Shown here piece after piece: positions 40,960-50,199 of a stretch of DNA of 64,000 nucleotides. The stretch spans positions 248,001-312,000 of the forward strand of contig NZ_AYMR01000006.1 in assembly GCF_000633535.1 (NCBI RefSeq), written 5' to 3'. Every line of letters begins with the position of its first letter. The first letter of the stretch is position 1. The stretch comes from Leifsonia aquatica H1aii (GTDB lineage Bacteria > Actinomycetota > Actinomycetes > Actinomycetales > Microbacteriaceae). The notes below the pieces were generated by a model. That model was not told where the DNA came from, did no database searches, and was given only the letters and a program-made list of their open reading frames with translations. The position numbers and the translations under genes were made by a program.

Positions 40960-41853
40960 GTGTCCGTTTCACCAGACAAGACCTCGCCGGACGAGAAGCC
41001 CGACGAGCCGGAGGCGGCCCGAGCGCTCGACCGTCTGTTCGAACGCGACCTGCGGGTGTCGAGGAACGCGCACCTGCGCGCCGCCCGGCGGGCCGATCAG
41101 GTCGGGGAGGCGTTGCGCGGCTTCGATGAGCGCATCGTCGGGCTGACCTCGGCCATCGGCCGGCTGGAGGCGCCCGTGGCGGCGCCGCGGGAGGTGCGGA
41201 CGTCGGCCGGCGAACTCCACACGCTCAGCCTGGTCACCACCAACACGAGCGATCGGCTGTCGTTCGCCACCCCTCCCTACGACGTGACCTGGACCACCTT
41301 CCAGCCGCCCGGCGCCGCCGGGACCCAGGCGCACGGCCCGAGCGTGTACCCGGCGCAGGCCAGCATGTTCATCGACCTCGTCGAGACCTACGTGGACCGG
41401 CCGGTCGCCGAGGGCGGCTGGATGTACGCCGGCGCGGGGCTCGGCCTGTGGTTCAAGCCGAAGGCGCCCTCCACCTACGTGCGCGTGTCCGGGCTGGTCG
41501 ACTACGAGTACGACTGGGCCGACAGCTCGAGCCTGCAGGTGGCCCACAACCGCGCACAGCTGGCCGTCATGGTGCAGCACCGCCGCGGCCCGGGCGACCT
41601 CGAGACGATCGTCGACTGGCGCGATCAGCTCTGGGCCGACGGCACCTCCTGGTACGAGGACCGCAGCGACAGCGGGGGAGGCTACTGGCCCAACCAGAAC
41701 TACTTCATGGCCACGAGCAGCGACTGGTACCTGGTCTGGTTCTGGATGAACGGCGGCATCGACTTCTCGACGAAGGACACGTTCGGTTCGAGCAAGGCGT
41801 ACCAGACCTGGCACGCCAAGGTGCCGTTCATCGTCTTCGAGCAGTGGGCGTGA
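40960..41853 (+). CDS. Hypothetical protein, Trp/Tyr-rich
   Basis: This protein of 297 residues has no signal peptide or membrane helix. The first 85 residues are charged and probably helical (AARALDRLFERDLRVSRNAH). The remainder is rich in aromatic residues and looks like a beta-sandwich (SWYEDRSDSGGGYWPNQNYF, WYLVWFWMNGGIDFS). I do not recognise a family. The GTG at 40960 has GGAGG upstream and replaces the longer frame from 40837. Confidence 0.8.
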   Translation: MSVSPDKTSPDEKPDEPEAARALDRLFERDLRVSRNAHLRAARRADQVGEALRGFDERIVGLTSAIGRLEAPVAAPREVRTSAGELHTLSLVTTNTSDRLSFATPPYDVTWTTFQPPGAAGTQAHGPSVYPAQASMFIDLVETYVDRPVAEGGWMYAGAGLGLWFKPKAPSTYVRVSGLVDYEYDWADSSSLQVAHNRAQLAVMVQHRRGPGDLETIVDWRDQLWADGTSWYEDRSDSGGGYWPNQNYFMATSSDWYLVWFWMNGGIDFSTKDTFGSSKAYQTWHAKVPFIVFEQWA

Positions 41854-41878
41854 GCCGGGGCGGACGGGCGATGCCCAC

Positions 41879-42844
41879 TCAGCGACGGTCCGTGTCGGGG
41901 CGGTCGAGCTCGACGTCGTGGCGGACCGCGGACTCGACCTGCTCGGGGGTGGCCTCGTCGAGGGTCGCCAGGACCTGGCCGCCGCGGCGCGCCGGGTCGA
42001 TCACGTCCACGGGGACGACCACCTCGACACGTCGGCCGTCCCTGATCGCGACGACAGACGTCTCGCCGGAGTCCGTCCGCACCAGCCACGACCCTGCCGA
42101 GGGGAGGCACGAGCGGATGGCCTCGGCGCGTAACGCGGGCCGGCAGGCGGCCGACGCGTCATCCGGTCCGACGGCCGGCTGAGTGCGGACCACCCAGGTC
42201 AGCGAGCCGTCGAACGCGCGCGCCACCGACTCGGTCGTCCCGATGCGGATCCCGCCGTCCGTCGTGCCCTCGGGGACGAACGGGACGACGGCTGCGGCCA
42301 GTCGGGCGGCCATCTCGGCGTCCTCCTCCTTCTGCAGCGCAGCCTCGTGGGCGATCCCTCCGGTGACGGCTGCGGCGATCGGGACGCCGGGCGCGATCAG
42401 GAGGGCGGCGACGCCCAGTACACCGACCATCCGCCAGTGCACTCCGCGCACGCCGATGAGGGAGGCTGCCCCGGCGAGGGTAGCGGGGAGCAGCGGGGCG
42501 GGACCGGGATCGATGGCCATCCGCAGTGCATCGTCGCGTGCGAGGACGACGCAGCTCCAGAAGGTCCCGGTGAGCGTGGCGACGAGCAGACCGATCAGCA
42601 CCGCTCCACCCCAGCCGGCGCTCCCGGTCAGGTAGCGCAGGCAGACCGCGACGGCGGCTGCGAGCACCAGCGCGGCGATCAGGACGGCGCCGACCGCCGC
42701 CGGCGGCGACACCGCGATCACGGTGGCGAATCCCAATCGTGACCCCTGGACGATCGCCAGACACGCGGTGAGCGCGACCACGACGAACTGCCCGGCCGCG
42801 CGTGCTCCTCTCCCCACCGGCCGGCGGACCGCCCCTGCGTCCAT
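41879..42844 (-). CDS. Membrane protein with extracytoplasmic domain, unknown
   Basis: This protein of 321 residues has five or six hydrophobic segments in the first half (about 20-170) and a soluble C-terminal domain of about 140 residues with one cysteine pair (SAACRPALRAEAIRSCLP). The function is unknown. GGGGGAGG precedes the ATG at 42844, so the longer frame is not used. It is divergent from the HAD gene at 42930. Confidence 0.8.
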   Translation of the reverse strand: MDAGAVRRPVGRGARAAGQFVVVALTACLAIVQGSRLGFATVIAVSPPAAVGAVLIAALVLAAAVAVCLRYLTGSAGWGGAVLIGLLVATLTGTFWSCVVLARDDALRMAIDPGPAPLLPATLAGAASLIGVRGVHWRMVGVLGVAALLIAPGVPIAAAVTGGIAHEAALQKEEDAEMAARLAAAVVPFVPEGTTDGGIRIGTTESVARAFDGSLTWVVRTQPAVGPDDASAACRPALRAEAIRSCLPSAGSWLVRTDSGETSVVAIRDGRRVEVVVPVDVIDPARRGGQVLATLDEATPEQVESAVRHDVELDRPDTDRR

Positions 42845-42929
42845 CGACGTCCTCCCCCGAAACGTTCGGTCGATGCTATGGCATGCTGTCGGGAATCTCC
42901 ATCGGGGTGGACTAAGGTCGTTGCCTGTG

Positions 42930-43670
42930 ATGCCCCGCCTGATTGCCTTCGACCTCGACGACACGCTCGCTCCCTCCAAGTCCCCGCTGGACCCCCGGAT
43001 GATTGCGCTCCTGGTGCGACTGCTGGAGGTGGCGGAGGTCTGTGTGATCTCTGGCGGCCGGTTCGAGCAGTTCCGCGACCAGATCATCGAGCGGATGCCC
43101 GAGACGGCGGCTCTCGACAAACTGCACCTGATGCCGACCTGCGGCACCCAGTACTACCTCTGGGACGGCTCCGCTTGGGCGCAGCAGTACGCCGAGAACC
43201 TCACCGAGGACGAGAAGGCGGCGGCGCTCGCCGCGGTCGAGGAGGAGGCCAAGCGCCTCGGCTACTGGGAGACCGACACCTGGGGTCCGGTGCTGGAGGA
43301 TCGCGGCTCCCAGATCACGTTCTCGGCTCTCGGCCAGTCCGCCCCGGTGTCCGCGAAGGTCGCCTGGGACCCGTCGGGCGAGCGCAAGAACGCACTCCGC
43401 GCCGCGGTGCAGGAGCGCCTCCCCGACCTCGAGGTGCGCTCGGGAGGCTCGACGAGCGTCGACATCACCCGTCGCGGGATCGACAAGGCGTACGGCATGA
43501 ACAAGCTCTCGAAGCTGACCGGCATCCCCTTCTCGGAGATGCTGTTCGTCGGCGACCGCCTCGATCCGGACGGCAACGACTTCCCGGTCATCGCCCTCGG
43601 CATCCCGACCCACGCGGTCGAGGGCTGGGAGCAGACCGCGGACGTCGTCGAAGGCCTCCTCGCGCGCTGA
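42930..43670 (+). CDS. HAD-IIB hydrolase, phosphomannomutase-like
   Basis: This protein of 246 residues has motif I IAFDLDDTLAPSKSPLDPRM, then VISGGRFEQFRDQI, GGSTSVDITRRGIDKAYGM and FVGDRLDPDGNDFPVI. The order and spacing, especially GDxxxPxGND and the DPRM after motif I, resemble the eukaryotic-type phosphomannomutases of the HAD superfamily. It may interconvert or hydrolyse a hexose phosphate. GTG at 42927 directly before the ATG is an alternative start. Confidence 0.87.
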   Translation: MPRLIAFDLDDTLAPSKSPLDPRMIALLVRLLEVAEVCVISGGRFEQFRDQIIERMPETAALDKLHLMPTCGTQYYLWDGSAWAQQYAENLTEDEKAAALAAVEEEAKRLGYWETDTWGPVLEDRGSQITFSALGQSAPVSAKVAWDPSGERKNALRAAVQERLPDLEVRSGGSTSVDITRRGIDKAYGMNKLSKLTGIPFSEMLFVGDRLDPDGNDFPVIALGIPTHAVEGWEQTADVVEGLLAR

Positions 43671-43751
43671 TCGGCGTGCGACCGCGGTCGTTCGGGACAT
43701 CCGCGGCCCGGCGCGCGGGCGCGCTCGTCCCGTGGGACCGCGCTCGCGCGG

Positions 43752-44183
43752 TCACTGGAGGCAGAATTCGTTGCCCTCGGGGTCGCGCATCATGATCACG
43801 AACTCCTCGTACGGTCCCCAGAACCCGGCGAGCGTCTTCTCCTCGGTCGCGCCGAGCGACACCAGACGGTCGCGCTCGGCCTCCAGCTCCTGACGTGTCG
43901 CCCGGCGGTCGTCGAACGGGGTGATGTCGAGGTGCACCCGGTTGCGCTGCCTCTTGTCGTGGCGGTAGCGGCTGAAGTAGAGGCGCTGGTGGGCGGGGTC
44001 GCCGTCCCAGGCCTCCGCGCGTTCCGCGAGGGCGTCGTCGTCGAAGCCGGAGGCGCGGAGCTCCCGCACCTCCTCCTCCGGCCACCCGCTCCACGCCGGA
44101 TAGCCGAGGGCGGCGCACCAGAAGCGGGCCAGGGAGCCGGGGTCGTCGGCGTGGAAGGTGACGTTGGCGATGCGCGCGGTCAT
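43752..44183 (-). CDS. VOC-family (glyoxalase-like) protein
   Basis: This protein of 143 residues has the vicinal-oxygen-chelate pattern: ITNV-like start IANVTFHADDPGSLARFWCAALGY, a central NRVHLDITP, and the C-terminal MMRDPEGNEFCLQ. It could be a small hydrolase, lyase or resistance-type protein. The substrate cannot be inferred. It is convergent with the HAD gene. Confidence 0.88.
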   Translation of the reverse strand: MTARIANVTFHADDPGSLARFWCAALGYPAWSGWPEEEVRELRASGFDDDALAERAEAWDGDPAHQRLYFSRYRHDKRQRNRVHLDITPFDDRRATRQELEAERDRLVSLGATEEKTLAGFWGPYEEFVIMMRDPEGNEFCLQ

Positions 44184-44217
44184 ACCGGGAACAGTATCCG
44201 GATGGCCGCCCGCCCGC

Positions 44218-45549
44218 CTACTGCCCCGTGACGTCGAGCTTCGTGTCGGCGACCGCGATGACCGACCAGGTGCCGCCGTCCGCGTCCGTCAGTTCGTAGG
44301 CGGGGACGACCAGCACGCTCCCGTCGGGCTGCCACTGACTGGCGAGGCCGAGGCGGGCGCTGACGATGTGCACTTGGTGGACGGGCCAGGAGAGCGGGGT
44401 GCCCGCGGACGGCGTCGCCGGCGGCTCCGTGGCGGGGGTCTGCGTCGGCGGCACCGGATCGATCGCGATGCTGCCGGCCTGGTCTCGGGCGGCGAGCGGC
44501 ATCGCGGTCTGCTGGGCGCCGAACCGCGGGTCGGAGAGGCGCTCGAACGCTTGCTTCGCGCTGACGACCGGGTAGTCGCCCAGGCTCACGATCGGCGCGA
44601 GGAAGCCGGAGGCGCTGGCGATGCCGTCCGCGGTCAGCTCGATCGACCACGATTGGTCGATGCGCTGGCCGTCGACGACGGGCCTGGCCTGCGCGGTGCG
44701 GGTGAGTGCGCCGTCGGCGGTCTCCGAGGTGAACTCGAACGCTCCGGGATCGCGTCCCGTCGCGGCGACCAGCGAGCGGAGGGCGGCGATCGCCGCGTCG
44801 GACGTGGGAAGGGCCGGGGTGTTCGGCTCGCACGGCTCCGTGGCGTCCCCGCCGCCCGTGTTCAGGCACGGAGACGGGTAGAGCCGCGAGTCGGAATAGT
44901 AGAAGCTGAGCGTGCCGTCGAGGCCCACCGTGAGGGAGGGCGCGGTCCCGTCCTGCGGGCCGGCGACCCACGAGCCGTCCTTCAGCTGCGGTTCGGCCGT
45001 GACCTTCAGCGCGCCCGCGAGGGCGGCGACGGTCTTCGCGTCGGACGCCGAGCGGGGGTCGAACCCGTACGCCTTCGCCGTCCCCGCGTCGGTTGAGAGC
45101 CCGGACGAGGTGAAGCTGTTGCGGCCGAAGCCGTAGCCGTACGTGGAGTCGGATGCCGCGGATCCCGCCGCGCGCTTCGCGCCGGACTCGGCGCCGGGGA
45201 CCGCGACAGCGCCCCCGGACGGGCTCCCGCCGTTCAGCGTGATCGGTGCGGCCGCCCCGCCGGCGAGCGTCGACCCGGCCCCCGTGGTCCCGATCGCGAG
45301 TCCGGCTCCGCCGACGATCGCGATCGATGCGGCCACGGCGACGAGCGGCCGCCAGAGCGGGCGGCGACGGGCGCGGGCGGACGCGAGGTCGGCCACCGGC
45401 TCCCCGGCGTCGCTTCCGGCGGCGGCGGCGCTCCCGACGACCGCCCGGGCGACGACCCGGTCGACGAAGTCCGCGGACGGCTCCACCCCGGCGGCAGGGT
45501 CGGCGGCGCGCAGCCGCGCCAGCGGGTCGAGCTCGTTGTCTTCGGTCAT
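44218..45549 (-). CDS. Membrane-anchored extracytoplasmic protein, sigma-factor partner
   Basis: This protein of 443 residues has a cytoplasmic N-terminus of about 70 residues (LDPLARLRAADPAAGVEPSADFVDRVVARAV), one membrane helix (about 72-92), then a long extracytoplasmic part with Gly/Ser-rich and Pro-rich stretches. Its position 102 bases downstream of an ECF sigma gene suggests an anti-sigma or sensor function. The N-terminal helix pattern fits, but no known anti-sigma motif is seen. The ATG at 45549 lies 8 bases after AAGGG; upstream ATG/GTG codons are too close to it. Confidence 0.82.
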   Translation of the reverse strand: MTEDNELDPLARLRAADPAAGVEPSADFVDRVVARAVVGSAAAAGSDAGEPVADLASARARRRPLWRPLVAVAASIAIVGGAGLAIGTTGAGSTLAGGAAAPITLNGGSPSGGAVAVPGAESGAKRAAGSAASDSTYGYGFGRNSFTSSGLSTDAGTAKAYGFDPRSASDAKTVAALAGALKVTAEPQLKDGSWVAGPQDGTAPSLTVGLDGTLSFYYSDSRLYPSPCLNTGGGDATEPCEPNTPALPTSDAAIAALRSLVAATGRDPGAFEFTSETADGALTRTAQARPVVDGQRIDQSWSIELTADGIASASGFLAPIVSLGDYPVVSAKQAFERLSDPRFGAQQTAMPLAARDQAGSIAIDPVPPTQTPATEPPATPSAGTPLSWPVHQVHIVSARLGLASQWQPDGSVLVVPAYELTDADGGTWSVIAVADTKLDVTGQ

Positions 45550-45651
45550 GTCCATCACCCTTCGTGGGAACGCTTCACCACCGTCTATGTCGGCAGCGGC
45601 GGCGACCTTGCAGCGGTCGGCCGACCCGATCCGGGACGCGCAGGGCGTCGC

Positions 45652-46167
45652 TCAGAACGTGTGCCGCTCGCCCCAGGCCTCGCGCAGCCGCTTGCGGGCG
45701 CGGGAGAGCGCGGAGTCGGCACCGGAGCGCGAGACGCCCAGCACCGCGGCGAGCTCCTCGCCGTCGAGACCCTCCCACGCGTGCAGCAGCAGGATGTGGC
45801 GGTCGCGTTCGCCGACGCTCGCGAGTGCTCCGCGGAGCTCCGCGTCGAACAGGACGCTGAGTTCGGGATCCACGTCGACCCGCCTCGGACCGGCCTCCGG
45901 CACCTCGGCCACCGGCAGATCGATCTGCTTGCGGCGGTGGTTGGCGAGCGTGAAGCCGGCCGTCCGGTACAGCCAGGGGAGCACGGCCGCATCGGGCACG
46001 TCGTCGCGGCGGCGCCACGCGGTGGCGAGCACGTCCGCCGCGAGGTCTTCGGCGTCCTGGTGCGGCCCGCGTCGCGCGAAATAGCGTACGAGCGCGGTCG
46101 AATGCTCACGCACGACGGCGGTGAACCACTCCGCGTCGTGCACGGGCGCGGTGCCGTCGTCGGGCAT
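45652..46167 (-). CDS. ECF RNA polymerase sigma factor
   Basis: This protein of 171 residues has region 2 (LVRYFARRGPHQDAEDLAADVLATAWRRR) and region 4 (HILLLHAWEGLDGEELAAVLGVSRSGADSALSRARKRLREA). The ATG at 46167 has GAGGAGG five bases upstream, so the longer frame is rejected. It is transcribed with the membrane protein gene at 44218 in the usual sigma-first order, unlike the pair at 29253-30508. Confidence 0.92.
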   Translation of the reverse strand: MPDDGTAPVHDAEWFTAVVREHSTALVRYFARRGPHQDAEDLAADVLATAWRRRDDVPDAAVLPWLYRTAGFTLANHRRKQIDLPVAEVPEAGPRRVDVDPELSVLFDAELRGALASVGERDRHILLLHAWEGLDGEELAAVLGVSRSGADSALSRARKRLREAWGERHTF

Positions 46168-46276
46168 GGCCACCTCCTCGGCGGTCTCGGCGTCGACGTC
46201 GGCTGCGGTCCTGGCGATCCTCACGTCCTGGTTGTGTCGAGTATGGCGTGGATCTTGCAGGCGCGGAGCGACGCCG

Positions 46277-46313
46277 TCGTGCCCGTCGCACGGCAGCGGT
46301 GCGACGGGCACGA
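46277..46313 (-). terminator. Terminator hairpin of the inositol operon
   Basis: CGTGCCCGTCGCA (46278-46290) and TGCGACGGGCACG (46300-46312) form a perfect 13-bp stem, one pair longer at the base, with a 9-base loop. It begins 20 bases beyond the iolG stop. There is no T-run. Confidence 0.7.
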
Positions 46314-46332
46314 TGACGGTTCGCCCGTGGGG

Positions 46333-47337
46333 TCAGGCGATGGCGACGACCGTCCGGGTCTCGGCGGAGAGCTGCGCCGCGTCGGCGAGCACGAGGGCGG
46401 CGCGGCCGTCCTCGAAGGTCGGGCTCGTCGACGGCTCGCCGCGGACCAGCTTCACGAAGGCGTCGAGCTCGGCGGCGTAGGCGGCCGCGTACCGCTCGAG
46501 GAAGAAGTCCTGGTACGGCGCCTTGGCCTCCACAGCATCGGCGGTGGAGGAGCTGACCAGGCTGGTGGGCGCGTTGGCGACCTGCAGCATCCCCTTCGCC
46601 CCGAACGCTTCGAGACGCTGGTCGTAGCCCACCGCGCTGTGCCGGGAGTTCGTGATCGTCACGACCGCCCCGGTGGACGCCCGGAGCACGACGACGGCGG
46701 TGTCGAAGTCGCCGTGCTCGCGCGCACCGTCGTCGAACAGGGTCGCGCCGGTGGCCTGCACCTCGACGATGTCGGGGAGGAAGAAGCGCGCCATGTCGAA
46801 GTCGTGGATGGTCATGTCGCGGAAGATCCCGCCCGAGGCGGCCACGTAGGACGCGGGCGGGGCGGCGGGGTCGCGGCTCACGATCGTGAGCTGCTCGAGG
46901 GTGCCGATCTCGCCGGCGGCGACCCGCGCGCGCACCGCGGCGAACGACGGGTCGAACCGGCGGTTGAAGCCGAGCGCGACCGGGACGCCGGAGGCCGCGA
47001 CCTTCGGCCGCAGCGCATCCACCCGGGCGATGTCGAGGTCGATCGGCTTCTCGCACAGCACCGGGATCCCGGCGTCGACGGCGGCCGAGATCAGGTCGAC
47101 GTGGGTCGGCGTCGGAGAGGCGACGAGGACGGCGTCCACCTCGCCGGAGGCCAGCACGTCCGCGGCGGACTCGCTGACCGAGCCGCCGTGCTCCGCGGCG
47201 ACGGCACGGGCGCCGTCGATGAACGGATCGCAGACCCACGTCAGCTCGGTGGCGGGGTTCGCCGCGATGGAGGCCGCGTGGACGCGGCCGATCCGGCCGG
47301 TGCCGATGAGGCCGAAGCGGAGGGGACGTGCGTTCAT
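46333..47337 (-). CDS. iolG: Inositol 2-dehydrogenase (Gfo/Idh/MocA family)
   Basis: This protein of 334 residues should oxidise myo-inositol to scyllo-inosose with NAD. It has the N-terminal Rossmann motif GLIGTGRIGRVHA, the catalytic lysine in VLCEKPIDLD, ALGFNRRFDPSF, and the active-site block GGIFRDMTIHDFDMARFF, all typical of IolG. It is the last gene of the operon starting at 54463. A related dehydrogenase could have the same motifs, but the complete iol context makes IolG very likely. Confidence 0.93.
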   Translation of the reverse strand: MNARPLRFGLIGTGRIGRVHAASIAANPATELTWVCDPFIDGARAVAAEHGGSVSESAADVLASGEVDAVLVASPTPTHVDLISAAVDAGIPVLCEKPIDLDIARVDALRPKVAASGVPVALGFNRRFDPSFAAVRARVAAGEIGTLEQLTIVSRDPAAPPASYVAASGGIFRDMTIHDFDMARFFLPDIVEVQATGATLFDDGAREHGDFDTAVVVLRASTGAVVTITNSRHSAVGYDQRLEAFGAKGMLQVANAPTSLVSSSTADAVEAKAPYQDFFLERYAAAYAAELDAFVKLVRGEPSTSPTFEDGRAALVLADAAQLSAETRTVVAIA

Positions 47338-47356
47338 GGGGTTCGAGGTCCTTTCG

Positions 47357-48280
47357 TCAGCACCAGGGGCGCAGTGCGGCGCGGTTCAGTTCGTGGTCGG
47401 CGCGGCGCTCCGACCGGAAGACGTCGAGCGGGGTGTCGGCCGCGGGCAGCACGTCCTGCTCGACGACCACCCAGCCGTCGTAGCCGGCGGCGTCCGCCGC
47501 GCTCAGGAACGCGTCCAGATCGATGTCGCCGCGTCCGAACGCGACGAAGGCGCCGGACGACCAGACCACGCGCATGTCTCCGCCGGCATCGAGCACGCGC
47601 CGGAGCGCGGCGGTGTCGACGTCCTTCAGGTGGAGGTGGTCGACGCGGGCGCCCCAGCGGCGGAAGGCTTCGGCCGGGTCGACGATGCTGCGACCGGCGC
47701 CGAGCAGCAGGTGGCCGGTGTCGAGGGTCAGCCCGACGTCCACTCGCTCCAGGAAGCGATCGATCTCCTCCGGCGACTCCACGAACGTGCCCGCGTGGTG
47801 GTGGAACGTCGGCTCGAACCCCGCCGCGCGGACACGCTCCGCGGCGACCTGTGCGTTGGCGGCGAGCCGGGCCCAGCCGTCCTCCCCGAGCGGCGCTGTG
47901 CCGGATCCGGGGTGCGCCTTGCGGTCGACGGACCCGCCGTCCGCGAGGGTCGGGCGCGGGAGGCGCGAGGGACCCAGGTCCGCCGCGTCGGAGAACACCG
48001 CGAGGGCGTCGTCCAGTTCCGGCAGGGCGGCGGCGAACGCGTCGTCGTCCGAGAACGGGAGCTCGACCCAGCCGCCCGCGAGTTCGAGCCCGCGGCCGGC
48101 CAGACGCGAACGCAGCTGCTCGCCGCGGCCGAAGTAGCCGACGGGTCCCAGGTCGACCCCGGCGTACCCGGTGTCGGCGAGGATGTCGAGGATCTCGTCA
48201 GGGCCGAGCGTCTCGGCGTCGGGCGGAGTCATCTCGAAGACCCCGAAACTGACGGGGGCTCCGGCGACGGTGGCCTTCAT
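47357..48280 (-). CDS. iolE: Inosose dehydratase-like TIM barrel
   Basis: This protein of 307 residues is an AP-endonuclease-2-type barrel. It has APVSFGVFEMTPPD at the start, FHHHAGTFVESPEEIDRFL, GLTLDTGHLLLGAG, DHLHLKDVD and VVEQDVLP, which supply the metal ligands. IolE dehydrates 2-keto-myo-inositol. It overlaps iolD by 4 bp and is followed by iolG after 19 bases. Confidence 0.9.
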   Translation of the reverse strand: MKATVAGAPVSFGVFEMTPPDAETLGPDEILDILADTGYAGVDLGPVGYFGRGEQLRSRLAGRGLELAGGWVELPFSDDDAFAAALPELDDALAVFSDAADLGPSRLPRPTLADGGSVDRKAHPGSGTAPLGEDGWARLAANAQVAAERVRAAGFEPTFHHHAGTFVESPEEIDRFLERVDVGLTLDTGHLLLGAGRSIVDPAEAFRRWGARVDHLHLKDVDTAALRRVLDAGGDMRVVWSSGAFVAFGRGDIDLDAFLSAADAAGYDGWVVVEQDVLPAADTPLDVFRSERRADHELNRAALRPWC

Positions 48281-50199
48281 CGGGACTCCTCACCCAGCAG
48301 CGGGCGCTGGGCGCGGACCTGCTGCTCGTACTCGGCGCGGGCGGTGCGCGTGGACGCCAGGGCGGCGACCGAGGCGACGGGGACGTCCCACCAGCCTTCG
48401 CCGTCGGGGCCGTAGACGAGCGGGTCCGCGTCGATGTGGATGAGCGTGGGTCCGCTCGCGGCCTTGGCGCGGGTCACGGCGGCACCGAGGTCGGCGATGG
48501 CACCGGGTCCCGGCTCGATCTCGATGACGTCGACGCCGTAGCTGCGTGCGTTCATGGCCAGGTCGACGGGGAGGAGCTGCTCGCCCTGGAAGTTGCGCGC
48601 CTGCGGGTCGTAGGCGCGGTAGGTGGTGCCGAACCGGCCGCTGCCGACCGTCTCGGAGAGGTGGCCGATCGAGGCGAAGCCGTGGTTCTGGATGAGCACG
48701 ACGACGAGCGGGATGCCTTCGGCGACCGCCGTGACCAGCTCCGAGTTGAGCATGAGGTAGGAGCCGTCGCCGACCAGGACGATGACGTCGCGGTCGTCGC
48801 CGGCCGCGAGCAGGCCGCGCTTGACCCCGAGACCGCCCGCGATCTCGTAGCCCATGCAGGAGTACGCGTACTCGACGTGGTAGCCGAGCGGATCCCGCAC
48901 CCGCCAGAGCTTGTGCAGGTCGCCGGGGAGCGAGCCCGCGGCCTGGACGACGACGTCGCGGGGGTCGCTTGCAGCCTGGACGGCGCCGATGATCTCCGGC
49001 TGGCCGGGCAGCGGGGCGCCGGTCGGCGCGAGGGCGGCGTCGACGGTGGCGTCCCACTCCGCCTTCTCCCGGGCGATCCGCTCCGCGTAGGCGGAGCCGA
49101 CGCGATACCGCGCGGCGCCGGAGGCGAGGGCCTCGAGAGCCTCGCGCGCATCCGCGATGAGCGGCAGCGTGCTGCCGTGCTTGTAGGCGTCGAACGAGGC
49201 GACGTTGACGTTGACGAACCGGACGCCGGGGTTCTGGAAGGCGGTCCGCGACGCCGTGGTGAAGTCGCTGTAGCGGGTGCCGATGCCGATCACCAGGTCC
49301 GCCTCGGCGGCGATCCGGTTCGCGGCCGTCGTGCCGGTCGCACCGACCGCACCGAGGTACTGCGGGTGGTCCCAGCGCAGTGACCCACCGCCGGCCTGGG
49401 TCGTGCCGACGGGGATGCCGGTCGCCTCGGCGAAGACGCGCAGCGCCTCCTCCGCACCGGAGTACAGGACGCCGCCGCCGGCGATGATGAGGGGCCGCTC
49501 GGCCGCCAGCAGCGCCGCGACGGCGCGGTCGAGTGCGCCGCGCTCGGGGACCGGGCGGCGCAGGTGCCACTCGCGGTCCTGCAGGAACTCGACGGGCACG
49601 TCGAGCGACTCGGCCTGCACGTCTTCGGGCAGCGCGATGGTGACGGCGCCGGTCTCGGCGGGATCGGTCAGCACGCGCAGGGCGCCGAGGGCGATCGAAT
49701 AGAGCTGCTCCGGACGCTGCACGCGGTCGAAGAACCGGGAGAGCGGGCGGAAGGCGTCGTTGACCGTCAGGCCGATGTCGTGCGGCAGCTCCAGCTGCTG
49801 CAGCACCGGGTCGGCGACCCGGGTCGCGAAGGTGTCGCTCGGCAGCAGCAGGGCGGGCAGCCGGTTGGTGGTGGCCAGTGCGGCGCCGGTCAGCATGTTG
49901 GTCGCGCCGGGGCCGACGGAGGCGGTGGCGGCGAAGGTGCCGAGCCGGCGGTGGATGCGTGCATAGCCGACCGCCTCGTGCACCATCGCCTGCTCGTTGC
50001 GGGCCTGGTAGTAGGGCATCAGCTCGGGCTGCTCGGCGTTGGCCTGGGCGAGCGCCTGGCCGATCCCCGCGACGTTGCCGTGGCCGAAGATCCCGAACAT
50101 GCCGGGGATGGTGCGTTCGCGGTGGTCACCATCGACGGTCCACTGGTGCGCGAGGAACTCGACGAGCGCCTGAGCGACCGTCATCCGCTTGGTGGTCAT
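48277..50199 (-). CDS. iolD: 3D-trihydroxycyclohexane-1,2-dione hydrolase
   Basis: This thiamine-diphosphate enzyme of 640 residues opens the inositol ring. It has the N-terminal PYR domain with FGIFGHGNVAGIGQAL and NEQAMVHEAVGYAR, a middle Rossmann-like domain (PLIIAGGGVLYSGAEEAL), and the C-terminal TPP-binding block VGDGSYLMLNSELVTAVAEG. The ATG at 50199 follows AAAGG at six bases. It overlaps iolB and iolE by 4 bp. Confidence 0.95.
   Translation of the reverse strand: MTTKRMTVAQALVEFLAHQWTVDGDHRERTIPGMFGIFGHGNVAGIGQALAQANAEQPELMPYYQARNEQAMVHEAVGYARIHRRLGTFAATASVGPGATNMLTGAALATTNRLPALLLPSDTFATRVADPVLQQLELPHDIGLTVNDAFRPLSRFFDRVQRPEQLYSIALGALRVLTDPAETGAVTIALPEDVQAESLDVPVEFLQDREWHLRRPVPERGALDRAVAALLAAERPLIIAGGGVLYSGAEEALRVFAEATGIPVGTTQAGGGSLRWDHPQYLGAVGATGTTAANRIAAEADLVIGIGTRYSDFTTASRTAFQNPGVRFVNVNVASFDAYKHGSTLPLIADAREALEALASGAARYRVGSAYAERIAREKAEWDATVDAALAPTGAPLPGQPEIIGAVQAASDPRDVVVQAAGSLPGDLHKLWRVRDPLGYHVEYAYSCMGYEIAGGLGVKRGLLAAGDDRDVIVLVGDGSYLMLNSELVTAVAEGIPLVVVLIQNHGFASIGHLSETVGSGRFGTTYRAYDPQARNFQGEQLLPVDLAMNARSYGVDVIEIEPGPGAIADLGAAVTRAKAASGPTLIHIDADPLVYGPDGEGWWDVPVASVAALASTRTARAEYEQQVRAQRPLLGEESR

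Noticed and set aside
43680-43752. Large nested inverted repeats (GACCGCG/CGCGGTC and CGGGAC/GTCCCG) between the HAD and VOC genes
   Set aside because: They may form a bidirectional terminator, but the stems are short and interrupted in very GC-rich DNA, so I did not list them as a feature.
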